From: Bacteroidales bacterium
Lineage (GTDB): Bacteria > Bacteroidota > Bacteroidia > Bacteroidales > ML635J-15
Assembly (NCBI GenBank): GCA_007130555.1
Contig: SLSH01000146.1
Coordinates: 1-6,574, forward strand
DNA: 6,574 nt
Direction: 5' to 3'
Part shown: positions 1 through 6,155 of the stretch, in pieces
How positions within the stretch are numbered: position 1 is the first letter of the stretch
Layout of the letters: each line of letters begins with the position of its first letter
Position numbers and translations under genes: made by a program
Notes under the pieces: model-generated
What the model saw: the letters and a program-made list of their open reading frames with translations, nothing else
Told to the model about the DNA's origin: nothing
The model's database searches: none

Positions 1-3
1 AAA

Positions 4-2355
4 ATGGAAAACGAAAAAAACAGAGCAACATCTTACACAAAGCGGAGTAAAACGATTTTTACAATAAGTTTTTGGTCGTTATTTTTTGTGTTTTTTTTAA
101 TTGTAATTATCTTTTTTTCGAATTTGAATAAAGGTAAATATGGATATATGCCTGATTTTGAAGAGTTAGAAAATCCTAATTTATATCTGGCAACAAGAAT
201 TTATTCATCTGATAATATTTTGATGGGTACTTATTTCAGGGAAAACAGATCTCAAATTAACTATAACGAATTGCCCCAAAGTCTGATAAATGCTTTTATT
301 GCTACCGAGGATATAAGATATTATAATCATTCGGGGGTTGACTTTAAAGCATTGCCCCGTGTATTTACAGGTTTTTTTGACGGAGGTTCAAAGGGAGGTG
401 GAAGTACTATTACACAGCAACTTGCAAAAATGCTATTTCCAAGAGATCAAGATATGACAACCATGGATTTAATAATCCGCAAATTTAAAGAATGGGTTAT
501 TGCCGTAAAGCTTGAAAGAAGTTACACAAAAGAAGAAATAATTGCAATGCATTTGAATAAGTTTGACTTTTTAAATCTTGCCGTAGGTATTGAAACGGCT
601 GCAAAAGTATATTTTGACACAACGCCTGATGCTTTAACCCTTACTCAATCTGCTATGTTGGTCGGGATGGCACAGAATCCTTCAAGATATAATCCATTAA
701 GAAGGCCTGATGAAACATTACACAGAAGAAATGTTGTTTTAAGTCAAATGTTAAAATATGATTTTATCAGCAAAGAAAAATTTGATTCATTAAAATCAGA
801 ACCCTTAGGAATAAAATTTCAGCAGGTTGACCATAATATTGGTAAAGCTACATATTTCAGGGAGTTTTTAAGACTTTGGCTAACGGCTCCCAGACCAAAT
901 TATGACAGATATTTAGACAAACGTAATTATGTTGAAGATTCCATAAACTGGGTTACGGATCCTTCTTATGGCTGGTTTAATAAGAACTTTAAACCTGACG
1001 GTACAAAATATGATATATATAAGGACGGATTAAAAATATACACTACAATTAACAACAAAATGCAACAATATGCCGAAGAAGCAGTATCAGAACATCTTGG
1101 AGGTTTTTTACAAGAAGAATTTAATAAAGATCAAATTAACAGGTCAAAAGCTCCTTTTTCTTACTTACTGACACATGAGGAAATAGAAACTATTATGAGA
1201 AATACGATGAGACGTAGTGAAAGATGGCGTGCTATGAGAGTTGCAGGAATTTCTGAAGATTCAATAACAAGAGCTTTTGAAACACCCACAGCTATGAGTG
1301 TTTTTTCGTGGAATGGCGATATTGATACAATTATGACACCAAGGGACTCTATACGATATTATAAATATTTTTTAAGAGCGGGATTTATGTCAATGGAACC
1401 TCATACAGGTTATGTAAGAGCATATGTTGGCGGAATAAATCACAGGCATTTTAAATTTGACAAGATTAACAGAGCCAGAAGACAAATAGGCTCAACAATT
1501 AAACCGTTTATTTATACATTGGCAATGCAAAACGGATATTCGCCCTGTCATCTGGTTCCGAATGTTGAAGTTACTTTTCGACTTCCTGAAGGTTCTCCTG
1601 AAGAATATTATACTCCAAAATATTCTCCAAATAAAAGAGAAGGAGAAATGGTTTCATTAATTTATGGATTAGCGGCATCATTAAATCAATTATCTGCATG
1701 GGTTTTAAAGCAATTTTCGCCTCAGGCAGTAATTAATATTGCAAATAAATTAGGTGTAAACAGTTATATGGAGCCTTATTATTCTATTTGTGCCGGCGCA
1801 TCCGAAGTTCTTTTAAGTGAAATGATCGGAGCCTATTGCACTTATGCAAATAAGGGGATATATACAAAACCTGTTTATGTAACCCGAATTGAGGATGAAA
1901 ACGGAAATGTTTTGGCCGATTTTAATCCGATTACCAAAGAGGCTATCAATGAAGAAACAGCTTATCTTATGTTAGAGATGATGAAAGGAGTTGTTAACTT
2001 TGGGACAAGTGTCAGATTAAGATTTCGCTATAATTTATATAACGAAATTGCAGGGAAAACCGGTACTACTAATAATTATAGCGACGGCTGGTTTATCGGA
2101 ATAACTCCGGATTTAGTAAGCGGAGTATGGGTTGGAGGAGAAGAACGAAGTATTCGTTTCAGAACCATCACACTGGGGCAAGGAGCATCAATGGCTTTGC
2201 CCATCTGGGCATTATACATGCAAAAGGTTTATGAAGATAAGAGTTTACCTTACTCTACCGAATCGGTTTTTGAGAGACCTTCTCAACTAAGTGTTGAAAT
2301 TGATTGCGAAAAATATAACAAAATGCATGGCGGAGTTGATTTTGACAAAATGTAA
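4..2355 (+). CDS. Class A penicillin-binding protein 1A (peptidoglycan glycosyltransferase / DD-transpeptidase)
   Basis: Bifunctional inner-membrane enzyme that polymerises lipid II into glycan strands and cross-links the stem peptides in the periplasm. The 783 residues start with a basic cytoplasmic tail and one membrane anchor (about 17-39). The GT51 domain (about 75-245) shows ATEDIRYYNHSG with catalytic Glu102, GGSTITQQLAK (132-142), the KFKE motif (160-163) and AAKVYF (199-204). The transpeptidase domain has all three motifs: Ser497-Thr-Ile-Lys500 (nucleophile Ser497), Ser559-Leu-Asn561 and Lys685-Thr-Gly687. A central stretch of about 90 residues (365-455) with the VFSWNGDIDTIMTPRDSIRYY segment is typical of Bacteroidota homologues. 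There is no extra C-terminal domain, and the length is normal for the phylum. ATG at 4 gives the expected short cytoplasmic tail, but only three bases precede it, so the promoter and any upstream start cannot be judged. It could be labelled mrcA/ponA; the exact paralogue is not certain. It converges on radA. Confidence 0.95.
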   Translation: MENEKNRATSYTKRSKTIFTISFWSLFFVFFLIVIIFFSNLNKGKYGYMPDFEELENPNLYLATRIYSSDNILMGTYFRENRSQINYNELPQSLINAFIATEDIRYYNHSGVDFKALPRVFTGFFDGGSKGGGSTITQQLAKMLFPRDQDMTTMDLIIRKFKEWVIAVKLERSYTKEEIIAMHLNKFDFLNLAVGIETAAKVYFDTTPDALTLTQSAMLVGMAQNPSRYNPLRRPDETLHRRNVVLSQMLKYDFISKEKFDSLKSEPLGIKFQQVDHNIGKATYFREFLRLWLTAPRPNYDRYLDKRNYVEDSINWVTDPSYGWFNKNFKPDGTKYDIYKDGLKIYTTINNKMQQYAEEAVSEHLGGFLQEEFNKDQINRSKAPFSYLLTHEEIETIMRNTMRRSERWRAMRVAGISEDSITRAFETPTAMSVFSWNGDIDTIMTPRDSIRYYKYFLRAGFMSMEPHTGYVRAYVGGINHRHFKFDKINRARRQIGSTIKPFIYTLAMQNGYSPCHLVPNVEVTFRLPEGSPEEYYTPKYSPNKREGEMVSLIYGLAASLNQLSAWVLKQFSPQAVINIANKLGVNSYMEPYYSICAGASEVLLSEMIGAYCTYANKGIYTKPVYVTRIEDENGNVLADFNPITKEAINEETAYLMLEMMKGVVNFGTSVRLRFRYNLYNEIAGKTGTTNNYSDGWFIGITPDLVSGVWVGGEERSIRFRTITLGQGASMALPIWALYMQKVYEDKSLPYSTESVFERPSQLSVEIDCEKYNKMHGGVDFDKM

Positions 2356-2362
2356 ATGTCTT

Positions 2363-2380
2363 ATTATTTATTTAAATAAT
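2363..2380. terminator. AT-only inverted repeat between convergent PBP1A and radA ends
   Basis: An 8-base perfect inverted repeat, ATTATTTA / TAAATAAT, is separated by two bases and followed by TTTTG on the plus strand. It starts 8 bases after the PBP1A stop and overlaps the radA stop codon (2368-2370). Its position between convergent genes fits a bidirectional terminator, but the stem has no G-C pair, so it would be weak. In DNA this AT-rich such repeats also arise by chance. Confidence 0.22.
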
Positions 2381-3717
2381 TTTGTTGCAAATTGATTTAT
2401 ATCCGATACTGAAATTATTTCGGCATTTTTTTTATTTACATCTTTTTTTTGAGACGAGGCAATAAATATTTTTTGAAATCCTAATCTGATAACTTCATTT
2501 ACTCTTTTATCAATATGAGCTACCGGTCTTATTTGTCCCGACAGTCCTACCTCTCCTATAAAGCAAGTATTTTCTTTAATAATTTTATCAAAATAAGAAG
2601 AAACAACAGAAGCGACAACCGAAAGATCAACAGCGGGGTCGTTAACTTTAATACCACCTGCAATATTTAAAAACACATCTTTTTGAGCCAATCTTAAGCC
2701 TAATCTTTTTTCGATAACGGCAAGCAACATTTGAAATCTTCTATTATCAAACCCTGTTGCAGAGCGTTGCGGACTGCTATAAACGGCATTACTTGACAAT
2801 GCTTGTACCTCAAGCATAAGAGTTCTTGCTCCCTCTCCCAAAGTTCCGTATGCTACTCCGCTTAACTGAGTATTTTCTGCAGATAATAAAATATTTCCGG
2901 GGTCTTGAACTTCTGTCAAGCCATCAGATTTCATTTCAAAAACCCCAATTTCATAAGTTGACCCAAATCTATTTTTTTTAGGTCTTAATAATCTGTAAAA
3001 GTAGTTGCTGTCTCCTTCGAATTGCAACACAGTATCAACTATATGTTCTAAAACCATTGGTCCCGCAATGTCTCCTTCTTTATTGATATGACCAATCAAA
3101 ATTATCGGTATATTATTTTTTTTTGCAAATAGCTGTAATTGTCGTGTTGCTTCTTTAATCTGCGAGATTGTTCCTGAAGCAGAAGTAAGTTCGTGAGAAT
3201 AAACGGTTTGTATAGAATCAATTATTACCATATCAGGTTTTGAGAATTCAATTGTAGCGATAATTTTTTCTATATTATTTTCGGTATATATTAAGCAATT
3301 ATCGTTACTGATTCCGACTCTGTCTGCCCGTAATTTTATTTGTCCGTCACTCTCTTCTCCTGAGATATAAATAATTTTTTTATTAATTTGCAAAGCCGTT
3401 TGTAAAATCAATGTTGATTTGCCAATCCCCGGCTCTCCTCCTACGAGAACTAATGAGCCTGGCACAAGTCCTCCTCCCAACACTCTGTTAAATTCCGAAA
3501 AAGGTAAAATTATTCTTGAAAAATTTTTTTCTGTTATTTCTTTTATCGGAGTGGGATTTCCTTTAATTACATCTGTATTTTTATTTTGGGATTTTCCTGT
3601 ATCCTGAACTTCTTCTAAAAGCGAATTCCAAGTATCGCAATTAGAACACTTACCTGACCATTTGGGTGAAATATATCCACAATTCTGACATACAAAAACA
3701 GTTTTAATTTTTGTCAT
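2368..3717 (-). CDS. radA: DNA repair protein RadA (Sms)
   Basis: RecA-related, DnaB-like ATPase that drives branch migration of recombination intermediates and helps process stalled or broken forks in the cytoplasm. The 449 residues match the usual family length (about 450-460). Domains in order: an N-terminal C4 zinc finger (Cys10, Cys13, Cys24, Cys27); an ATPase core with Walker A GGEPGIGKST (93-102) and Walker B MVIID (163-167); the RadA-specific KNRFG motif (248-252); and a C-terminal Lon-like domain (about 270-449) with GGIKVNDPAVDLSVV, which in this family is structural rather than a working protease. The ATG at 3717 is six bases after the lipoprotein stop, so the two are almost surely co-transcribed. 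The zinc finger starts nine residues in, as in other RadA proteins, which supports this start. No Shine-Dalgarno sequence is present. Confidence 0.97.
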   Translation of the reverse strand: MTKIKTVFVCQNCGYISPKWSGKCSNCDTWNSLLEEVQDTGKSQNKNTDVIKGNPTPIKEITEKNFSRIILPFSEFNRVLGGGLVPGSLVLVGGEPGIGKSTLILQTALQINKKIIYISGEESDGQIKLRADRVGISNDNCLIYTENNIEKIIATIEFSKPDMVIIDSIQTVYSHELTSASGTISQIKEATRQLQLFAKKNNIPIILIGHINKEGDIAGPMVLEHIVDTVLQFEGDSNYFYRLLRPKKNRFGSTYEIGVFEMKSDGLTEVQDPGNILLSAENTQLSGVAYGTLGEGARTLMLEVQALSSNAVYSSPQRSATGFDNRRFQMLLAVIEKRLGLRLAQKDVFLNIAGGIKVNDPAVDLSVVASVVSSYFDKIIKENTCFIGEVGLSGQIRPVAHIDKRVNEVIRLGFQKIFIASSQKKDVNKKNAEIISVSDINQFATKLFK

Positions 3718-3723
3718 TATTAT

Positions 3724-4143
3724 TTATTTAATTCTGGTAAATTCTAATCTGAGAAAAGCCCCTTCGGTACGTCCATCTATAGTTTCAATTCTGGTAATGG
3801 CAAGTATATTGTTTTTAAACCTGTCTACTCTGTAATAACCATCAACTAATCCATAAGGATCTCCGGTTAATTTTTTCGTATCGTATATTAAAATTCTGGT
3901 TTCTAATAATGCTCTGGAAATTTCATAAGAGCAAGTATCATAAACAACCCATGAACCAGATTCATTCATTCTGATTAATTCTCCTTTCTCTGAAAAAGTC
4001 CATATAAAAATATTATCTTTTTTTTGACCATAACCATGAAATTCCCATGTACCTATTATTTCTTCATGAAATTTTTTACACCCCGAAAGCATAATAATTA
4101 TGAATAACAAACCGATATAAAACAATCTTACAATAAATTTCAT
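3724..4143 (-). CDS. Small lipoprotein of unknown function, lipocalin-like
   Basis: A 139-residue protein with a clear type II signal: basic MKFIVR, a hydrophobic core (about 7-19) and the lipobox Leu19-Ser-Gly-Cys22, so the mature protein should be lipid-anchored at Cys22. Lys-Lys follow the cysteine, then His-Glu-Glu two residues on. This charged start only loosely resembles the surface-export signals described in Bacteroidota lipoproteins, so final location (inner membrane, periplasmic face or cell surface) is open. The mature part begins IIGTWEF, the Gly-x-Trp opening seen in lipocalin-like beta-barrel domains, and continues as alternating beta-type strands (FIWTFSEKGELIRM, GSWVVYD, CSYEI, FLRLEF). 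That fits a small beta-barrel of about 115 residues. I recognise no catalytic motif and no specific function. One mature-part cysteine (Cys71) remains besides Cys22. It sits 6 bases upstream of radA and behind a good candidate promoter, so it probably heads the radA transcript. Confidence 0.85.
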   Translation of the reverse strand: MKFIVRLFYIGLLFIIIMLSGCKKFHEEIIGTWEFHGYGQKKDNIFIWTFSEKGELIRMNESGSWVVYDTCSYEISRALLETRILIYDTKKLTGDPYGLVDGYYRVDRFKNNILAITRIETIDGRTEGAFLRLEFTRIK

Positions 4144-4197
4144 ATTTTTTTGATTAATTTATAACTAAGTATTATAGATATCCAATTTATTAAAAGG

Positions 4198-4205
4198 CAA
4201 AGATA
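4198..4205 (-). promoter_or_regulatory. Candidate Bacteroidota -7 promoter box (TATCTTTG)
   Basis: Read on the minus strand, the 74-base gap before the lipoprotein contains TATCTTTGCC, an exact match to the TAnnTTTG -7 consensus of Bacteroidota housekeeping promoters. Transcription would start a few bases downstream, around 4190, and leave a leader of roughly 50 bases to the lipoprotein ATG. No clean TTTG -33 element lies about 20 bases upstream, but that element is often degenerate. Because the box follows the nucleotidyltransferase stop (4218), it would give the lipoprotein-radA pair its own promoter. Confidence 0.55.
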
Positions 4206-4217
4206 CAAAATTTATAA

Positions 4218-4706
4218 TTAAATTCTATTTTTTTTTAATAAATCCGTTGTAGAAAACCCCTCAATAAAATCAATAATTTCTACTTTCCCCCCATTATTAA
4301 TGACAGCTTTTGCGCCAACAATATTATCCAAAGAATAATCTCCTCCTTTAACCAATATGTCGGGCATTATGGAATTAATTAAATTTTCGGGAGTTTTTTC
4401 TTCAAAAATAACTACTGCATCTATCATTACTAAAGAGGCTAAAATAAAAGCTCTTTCGTTTTGTTTATTTATTGGTCTGTTTTCTCCTTTTATAGTTTTT
4501 ACCGAAGAATCTGAATTTAGTCCTACTATCAGCTTGTCTCCGAATTCTTTAGCTTTTGCAAGATAATAAACATGTCCATAATGCAAAATATCAAAACATC
4601 CATTTGTAAATACTATTTTATTCTTTTGATTTTTCCAGTCTGCAGATATTTTTTTAATTTCTTTTTTTGAAAAGATTTTGGATTTAATACATTTTTCAGA
4701 TTGCAT
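4218..4706 (-). CDS. rfaE2: D-glycero-beta-D-manno-heptose 1-phosphate adenylyltransferase (RfaE2 / HldE C-terminal type)
   Basis: Cytoplasmic enzyme that probably transfers AMP to heptose 1-phosphate, making ADP-heptose for the inner core of lipopolysaccharide. The 162 residues match stand-alone RfaE2 proteins, which correspond to the C-terminal half of the fused E. coli HldE. Nucleotidyltransferase motifs are complete: TNGCFDILHYGHVYYL (34-49) with the HxGH signature His42-Tyr-Gly-His45, GLNSDSSV (62-69), RPIN (77-80), ERAFILASL (84-92), VKGGDY (119-124) and the C-terminal GFSTTDLLKK (150-159), equivalent to the STS-type motif. The kinase half (RfaE1) is not in this window. The gene lies 14 bases after panD and is probably co-transcribed with it. 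The start at 4706 is the only Met before the first motif. Related cytidylyltransferases such as glycerol-phosphate enzymes share the fold, but VKGGDY and the pattern ERAFILASL favour RfaE2. Confidence 0.88.
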   Translation of the reverse strand: MQSEKCIKSKIFSKKEIKKISADWKNQKNKIVFTNGCFDILHYGHVYYLAKAKEFGDKLIVGLNSDSSVKTIKGENRPINKQNERAFILASLVMIDAVVIFEEKTPENLINSIMPDILVKGGDYSLDNIVGAKAVINNGGKVEIIDFIEGFSTTDLLKKNRI

Positions 4707-4720
4707 TATAAGATACAGTT

Positions 4721-5071
4721 TTATATAATTTTATTGGTTTGAGTATCGGGGAAAATAAAAACAGGTTTAAAAGTCTTTGCCAATTCAAAATCCATTGATG
4801 CATACGAAATAATAATAATAATATCATCTACTTCGACTTTTCTTGCAGCAGGTCCGTTTAAACAAATTATTCCTGAGCCAGTTTCCCCTTTAATTACGTA
4901 TGTATCAAGTCTTTCTCCGTTATTTATATTAACAACCTGAACTTTTTCGTGTTCTATAATATTGGCGGCTTTCATCAAATTTTCATCTATTGTAATACTG
5001 CCGACATACTGCAAATTAGCTTCAGTTACTCTGGCTTTATGAATTTTCGATTTAACTACTTCTATATTCAT
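4721..5071 (-). CDS. panD: Aspartate 1-decarboxylase, pyruvoyl-dependent (proenzyme)
   Basis: Cytoplasmic enzyme that decarboxylates L-aspartate to beta-alanine, the substrate that PanC joins to pantoate. The 116-residue proenzyme keeps the canonical numbering: self-cleavage at Gly24-Ser25 would make a 24-residue beta chain and an alpha chain with an N-terminal pyruvoyl group from Ser25. Lys9, Tyr22, Arg54 and Tyr58, the known active-site residues, are all present, as is LNGPAAR (71-77). The length is slightly shorter than the E. coli enzyme (126), as is common. It follows panC by 41 bases in the same direction, so the two pathway steps are adjacent. Whether maturation needs a helper protein cannot be told here; PanZ is a gammaproteobacterial factor and nothing like it is seen. 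Confidence 0.97.
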   Translation of the reverse strand: MNIEVVKSKIHKARVTEANLQYVGSITIDENLMKAANIIEHEKVQVVNINNGERLDTYVIKGETGSGIICLNGPAARKVEVDDIIIIISYASMDFELAKTFKPVFIFPDTQTNKII

Positions 5072-5096
5072 TTCAAATTATTAAAAAAATATTCTG

Positions 5097-5104
5097 CAAA
5101 TTTA
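5097..5104 (-). promoter_or_regulatory. Possible -7 promoter box before panD (TAAATTTG)
   Basis: The 41-base panC-panD gap reads TATATAAATTTGC on the minus strand, containing a TAnnTTTG match about 25 bases before the panD ATG. The region about 20 bases further upstream (in the end of panC) has ATGTTTTT but no TTTG. The same TAAATTTG box precedes panC. The position is workable for an internal promoter, but TAAATTTG is easy to meet by chance in sequence this AT-rich. Confidence 0.28.
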
Positions 5105-5112
5105 TATAATAG

Positions 5113-5958
5113 TTATTTAAAAACATAAAAAAAATTATCAATTAATCTAACTTTATCACAATATACTGCAACACAAAGCATAACGCCATTGTTTTTTTCA
5201 AATTGATATGCCTGATTTAAACTATCCTGTTCGCAAAATATTACATATTCGGTTTTTAAATCAGGTATATTATTAATTTCCTGCGATATTTGATTTTCAA
5301 TTTGTTTTGGATTATCATCAATCGAAAATTTTTTATTCCTTATTATTTCATAAATTTTAGCTGCATTATTTTTCTGTTTTTCGGACAGCCTCATATTTCT
5401 CGAACTCATTGCTAATCCTGATTTTTCTCTTACAATAGGGCACTCTACAATTTCAATATTAAATCCGGCTTGTTTAATCATTTTTTTAATTATTAATAAC
5501 TGCTGATAATCTTTAATTCCGAAATACGACTTATCGGGTTTAATAATATCAAACAATCTATACACGACATCTACTACTCCCTGAAAATGTCCCGTCCTAT
5601 ATTTTCCTTCAAGTACATTGTCTAGTCCTTCAAAATCCATTTTATACCCTTGATAATTTCCATAAATATCATTATTCTCGGGTAAATATAATATATCACA
5701 ATTACATTCTTTGAGCAGACTAATATCCTTTTCAATTGATTTAGGATAATTATTATAATCATCAATATTATTAAATTGTTTGGGATTAACAAATATGCTT
5801 ACAATACAGTAATCGGATTCTTTTTTTGCTTGTCTGACCAGTGCCAAATGTCCCTGATGTAATGCTCCCATAGTAGGGACAAAACCAATAATTTTATTCT
5901 CTAAAATGCTTAATTTTTTAAACTCAAATATTTTATTAGCAGTTCTAAATATTTTCAT
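5113..5958 (-). CDS. panC: Pantothenate synthetase (pantoate--beta-alanine ligase)
   Basis: Cytoplasmic ligase that activates pantoate with ATP and joins it to beta-alanine, giving pantothenate for coenzyme A. The 281 residues are the usual family length. Signature motifs are all present: FVPTMGALHQGH (26-37) with the HxGH-type nucleotide-binding histidines His34 and His37, FVNPKQF (56-62), TGHFQGVVDVV (122-132) for pantoate binding, FGIKDYQQ (146-153) and the KMSKS-like region REKSGLAMSSRNMRLS (177-192). The C-terminal dimerisation part (about 195-281) is lysine- and asparagine-rich and more divergent, as expected from the AT bias. The ATG at 5958 gives the normal short N-terminal strand before FVPTMG; no Shine-Dalgarno sequence precedes it. 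Its product partner panD lies directly downstream. panB and panE, the pantoate-making steps, are not in this window. Confidence 0.97.
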   Translation of the reverse strand: MKIFRTANKIFEFKKLSILENKIIGFVPTMGALHQGHLALVRQAKKESDYCIVSIFVNPKQFNNIDDYNNYPKSIEKDISLLKECNCDILYLPENNDIYGNYQGYKMDFEGLDNVLEGKYRTGHFQGVVDVVYRLFDIIKPDKSYFGIKDYQQLLIIKKMIKQAGFNIEIVECPIVREKSGLAMSSRNMRLSEKQKNNAAKIYEIIRNKKFSIDDNPKQIENQISQEINNIPDLKTEYVIFCEQDSLNQAYQFEKNNGVMLCVAVYCDKVRLIDNFFYVFK

Positions 5959-6006
5959 TTTATAATAATCATATAATTAAATAATTTTATGCGATGCATT
6001 ATAAAA

Positions 6007-6014
6007 CAAATTTA
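6007..6014 (-). promoter_or_regulatory. Possible -7 promoter box before panC (TAAATTTG)
   Basis: On the minus strand the leader reads ACTATAAATTTG, a TAnnTTTG match ending about 48 bases before the panC ATG, which would leave a leader of about 40 bases. A TATGTTTTTTT stretch lies just upstream, but no TTTG at the usual -33 distance. panC is preceded by 197 non-coding bases, so a promoter is expected here; this box is the best candidate I see. Confidence 0.38.
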
Positions 6015-6092
6015 TAGTAAAAAAACATAAATAAATAAATTTATTACTGTAAAATATTATGTTTTATAACCTATAATTCAATAAGATATGAT

Positions 6093-6108
6093 AATATTTT
6101 AAAATATT
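6093..6108. repeat. 16-base perfect palindrome in the spacer
   Basis: AATATTTTAAAATATT is a perfect palindrome, and an overlapping second inverted repeat follows (ATATTTT at 6104-6110 with AAAATAT at 6113-6119). Made only of A and T in a spacer of about 11% GC, it may be chance. Otherwise it could be an operator-like or DNA-bending site upstream of panC. Confidence 0.35.
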
Positions 6109-6119
6109 TTTTAAAATAT

Positions 6120-6155
6120 GCACTAAAATGTAAAAAAATATATATATTTTTGTGC
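6120..6155 (-). terminator. Nested inverted repeat immediately after the glycosyltransferase stop
   Basis: The arms GCAC (6120-6123) and GTGC (6152-6155) enclose an imperfect A/T stem: AAAA against TTTT after one mismatch, then alternating AT in the middle. It directly follows the TGA (6156-6158) on the minus strand. The location suits transcript termination or 3'-end protection of the glycosyltransferase RNA. The stem is weak and no clean U-run follows, so a terminator role is only possible. It could also mark the junction of two DNA segments. Confidence 0.28.

Larger units (their letters stand above)
5959..6155. other. Very AT-rich spacer between panC and the glycosyltransferase remnant
   Basis: No reading frame of useful length and no RNA gene is visible here. 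Counting by eye, 6001-6180 has about 11% G+C. It contains TAAA-type short repeats (about 6026-6044), a 16-base palindrome with neighbouring A/T inverted repeats (6093-6119), and a longer nested inverted repeat (6120-6155). The part nearest panC should carry its promoter and leader. Translating the minus strand past the glycosyltransferase stop gives no recognisable continuation of that protein in any frame. Confidence 0.7.

Noticed and set aside
2368..2920. An active Lon-type protease domain in the radA C-terminus
   Set aside because: RadA proteins carry a Lon-like fold that is not a protease; nothing in this sequence suggests otherwise.
3419..3607. Plus-strand open frame of 62 codons
   Set aside because: It is antisense to the RadA Walker A region and rich in Pro and Gly because of the opposite strand's P-loop codons; no leader or motif of its own.
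3560..3700. A separate small zinc-finger protein at the radA start
   Set aside because: The four cysteines are in frame with the ATPase and at the position expected for RadA's own N-terminal finger.
4357..4566. Plus-strand open frame of 69 codons
   Set aside because: It is antisense to the conserved nucleotidyltransferase motifs of rfaE2; no support as a gene.
6026..6044. TAAA-type short repeats as a CRISPR-like or tandem repeat array
   Set aside because: Only a few four-base units with no spacer structure; ordinary low-complexity DNA in a spacer of about 11% GC.
6093..6155. Inverted repeats as terminal repeats of an insertion sequence
   Set aside because: No transposase, no matching distant arm and no flanking target duplication can be seen in the window.
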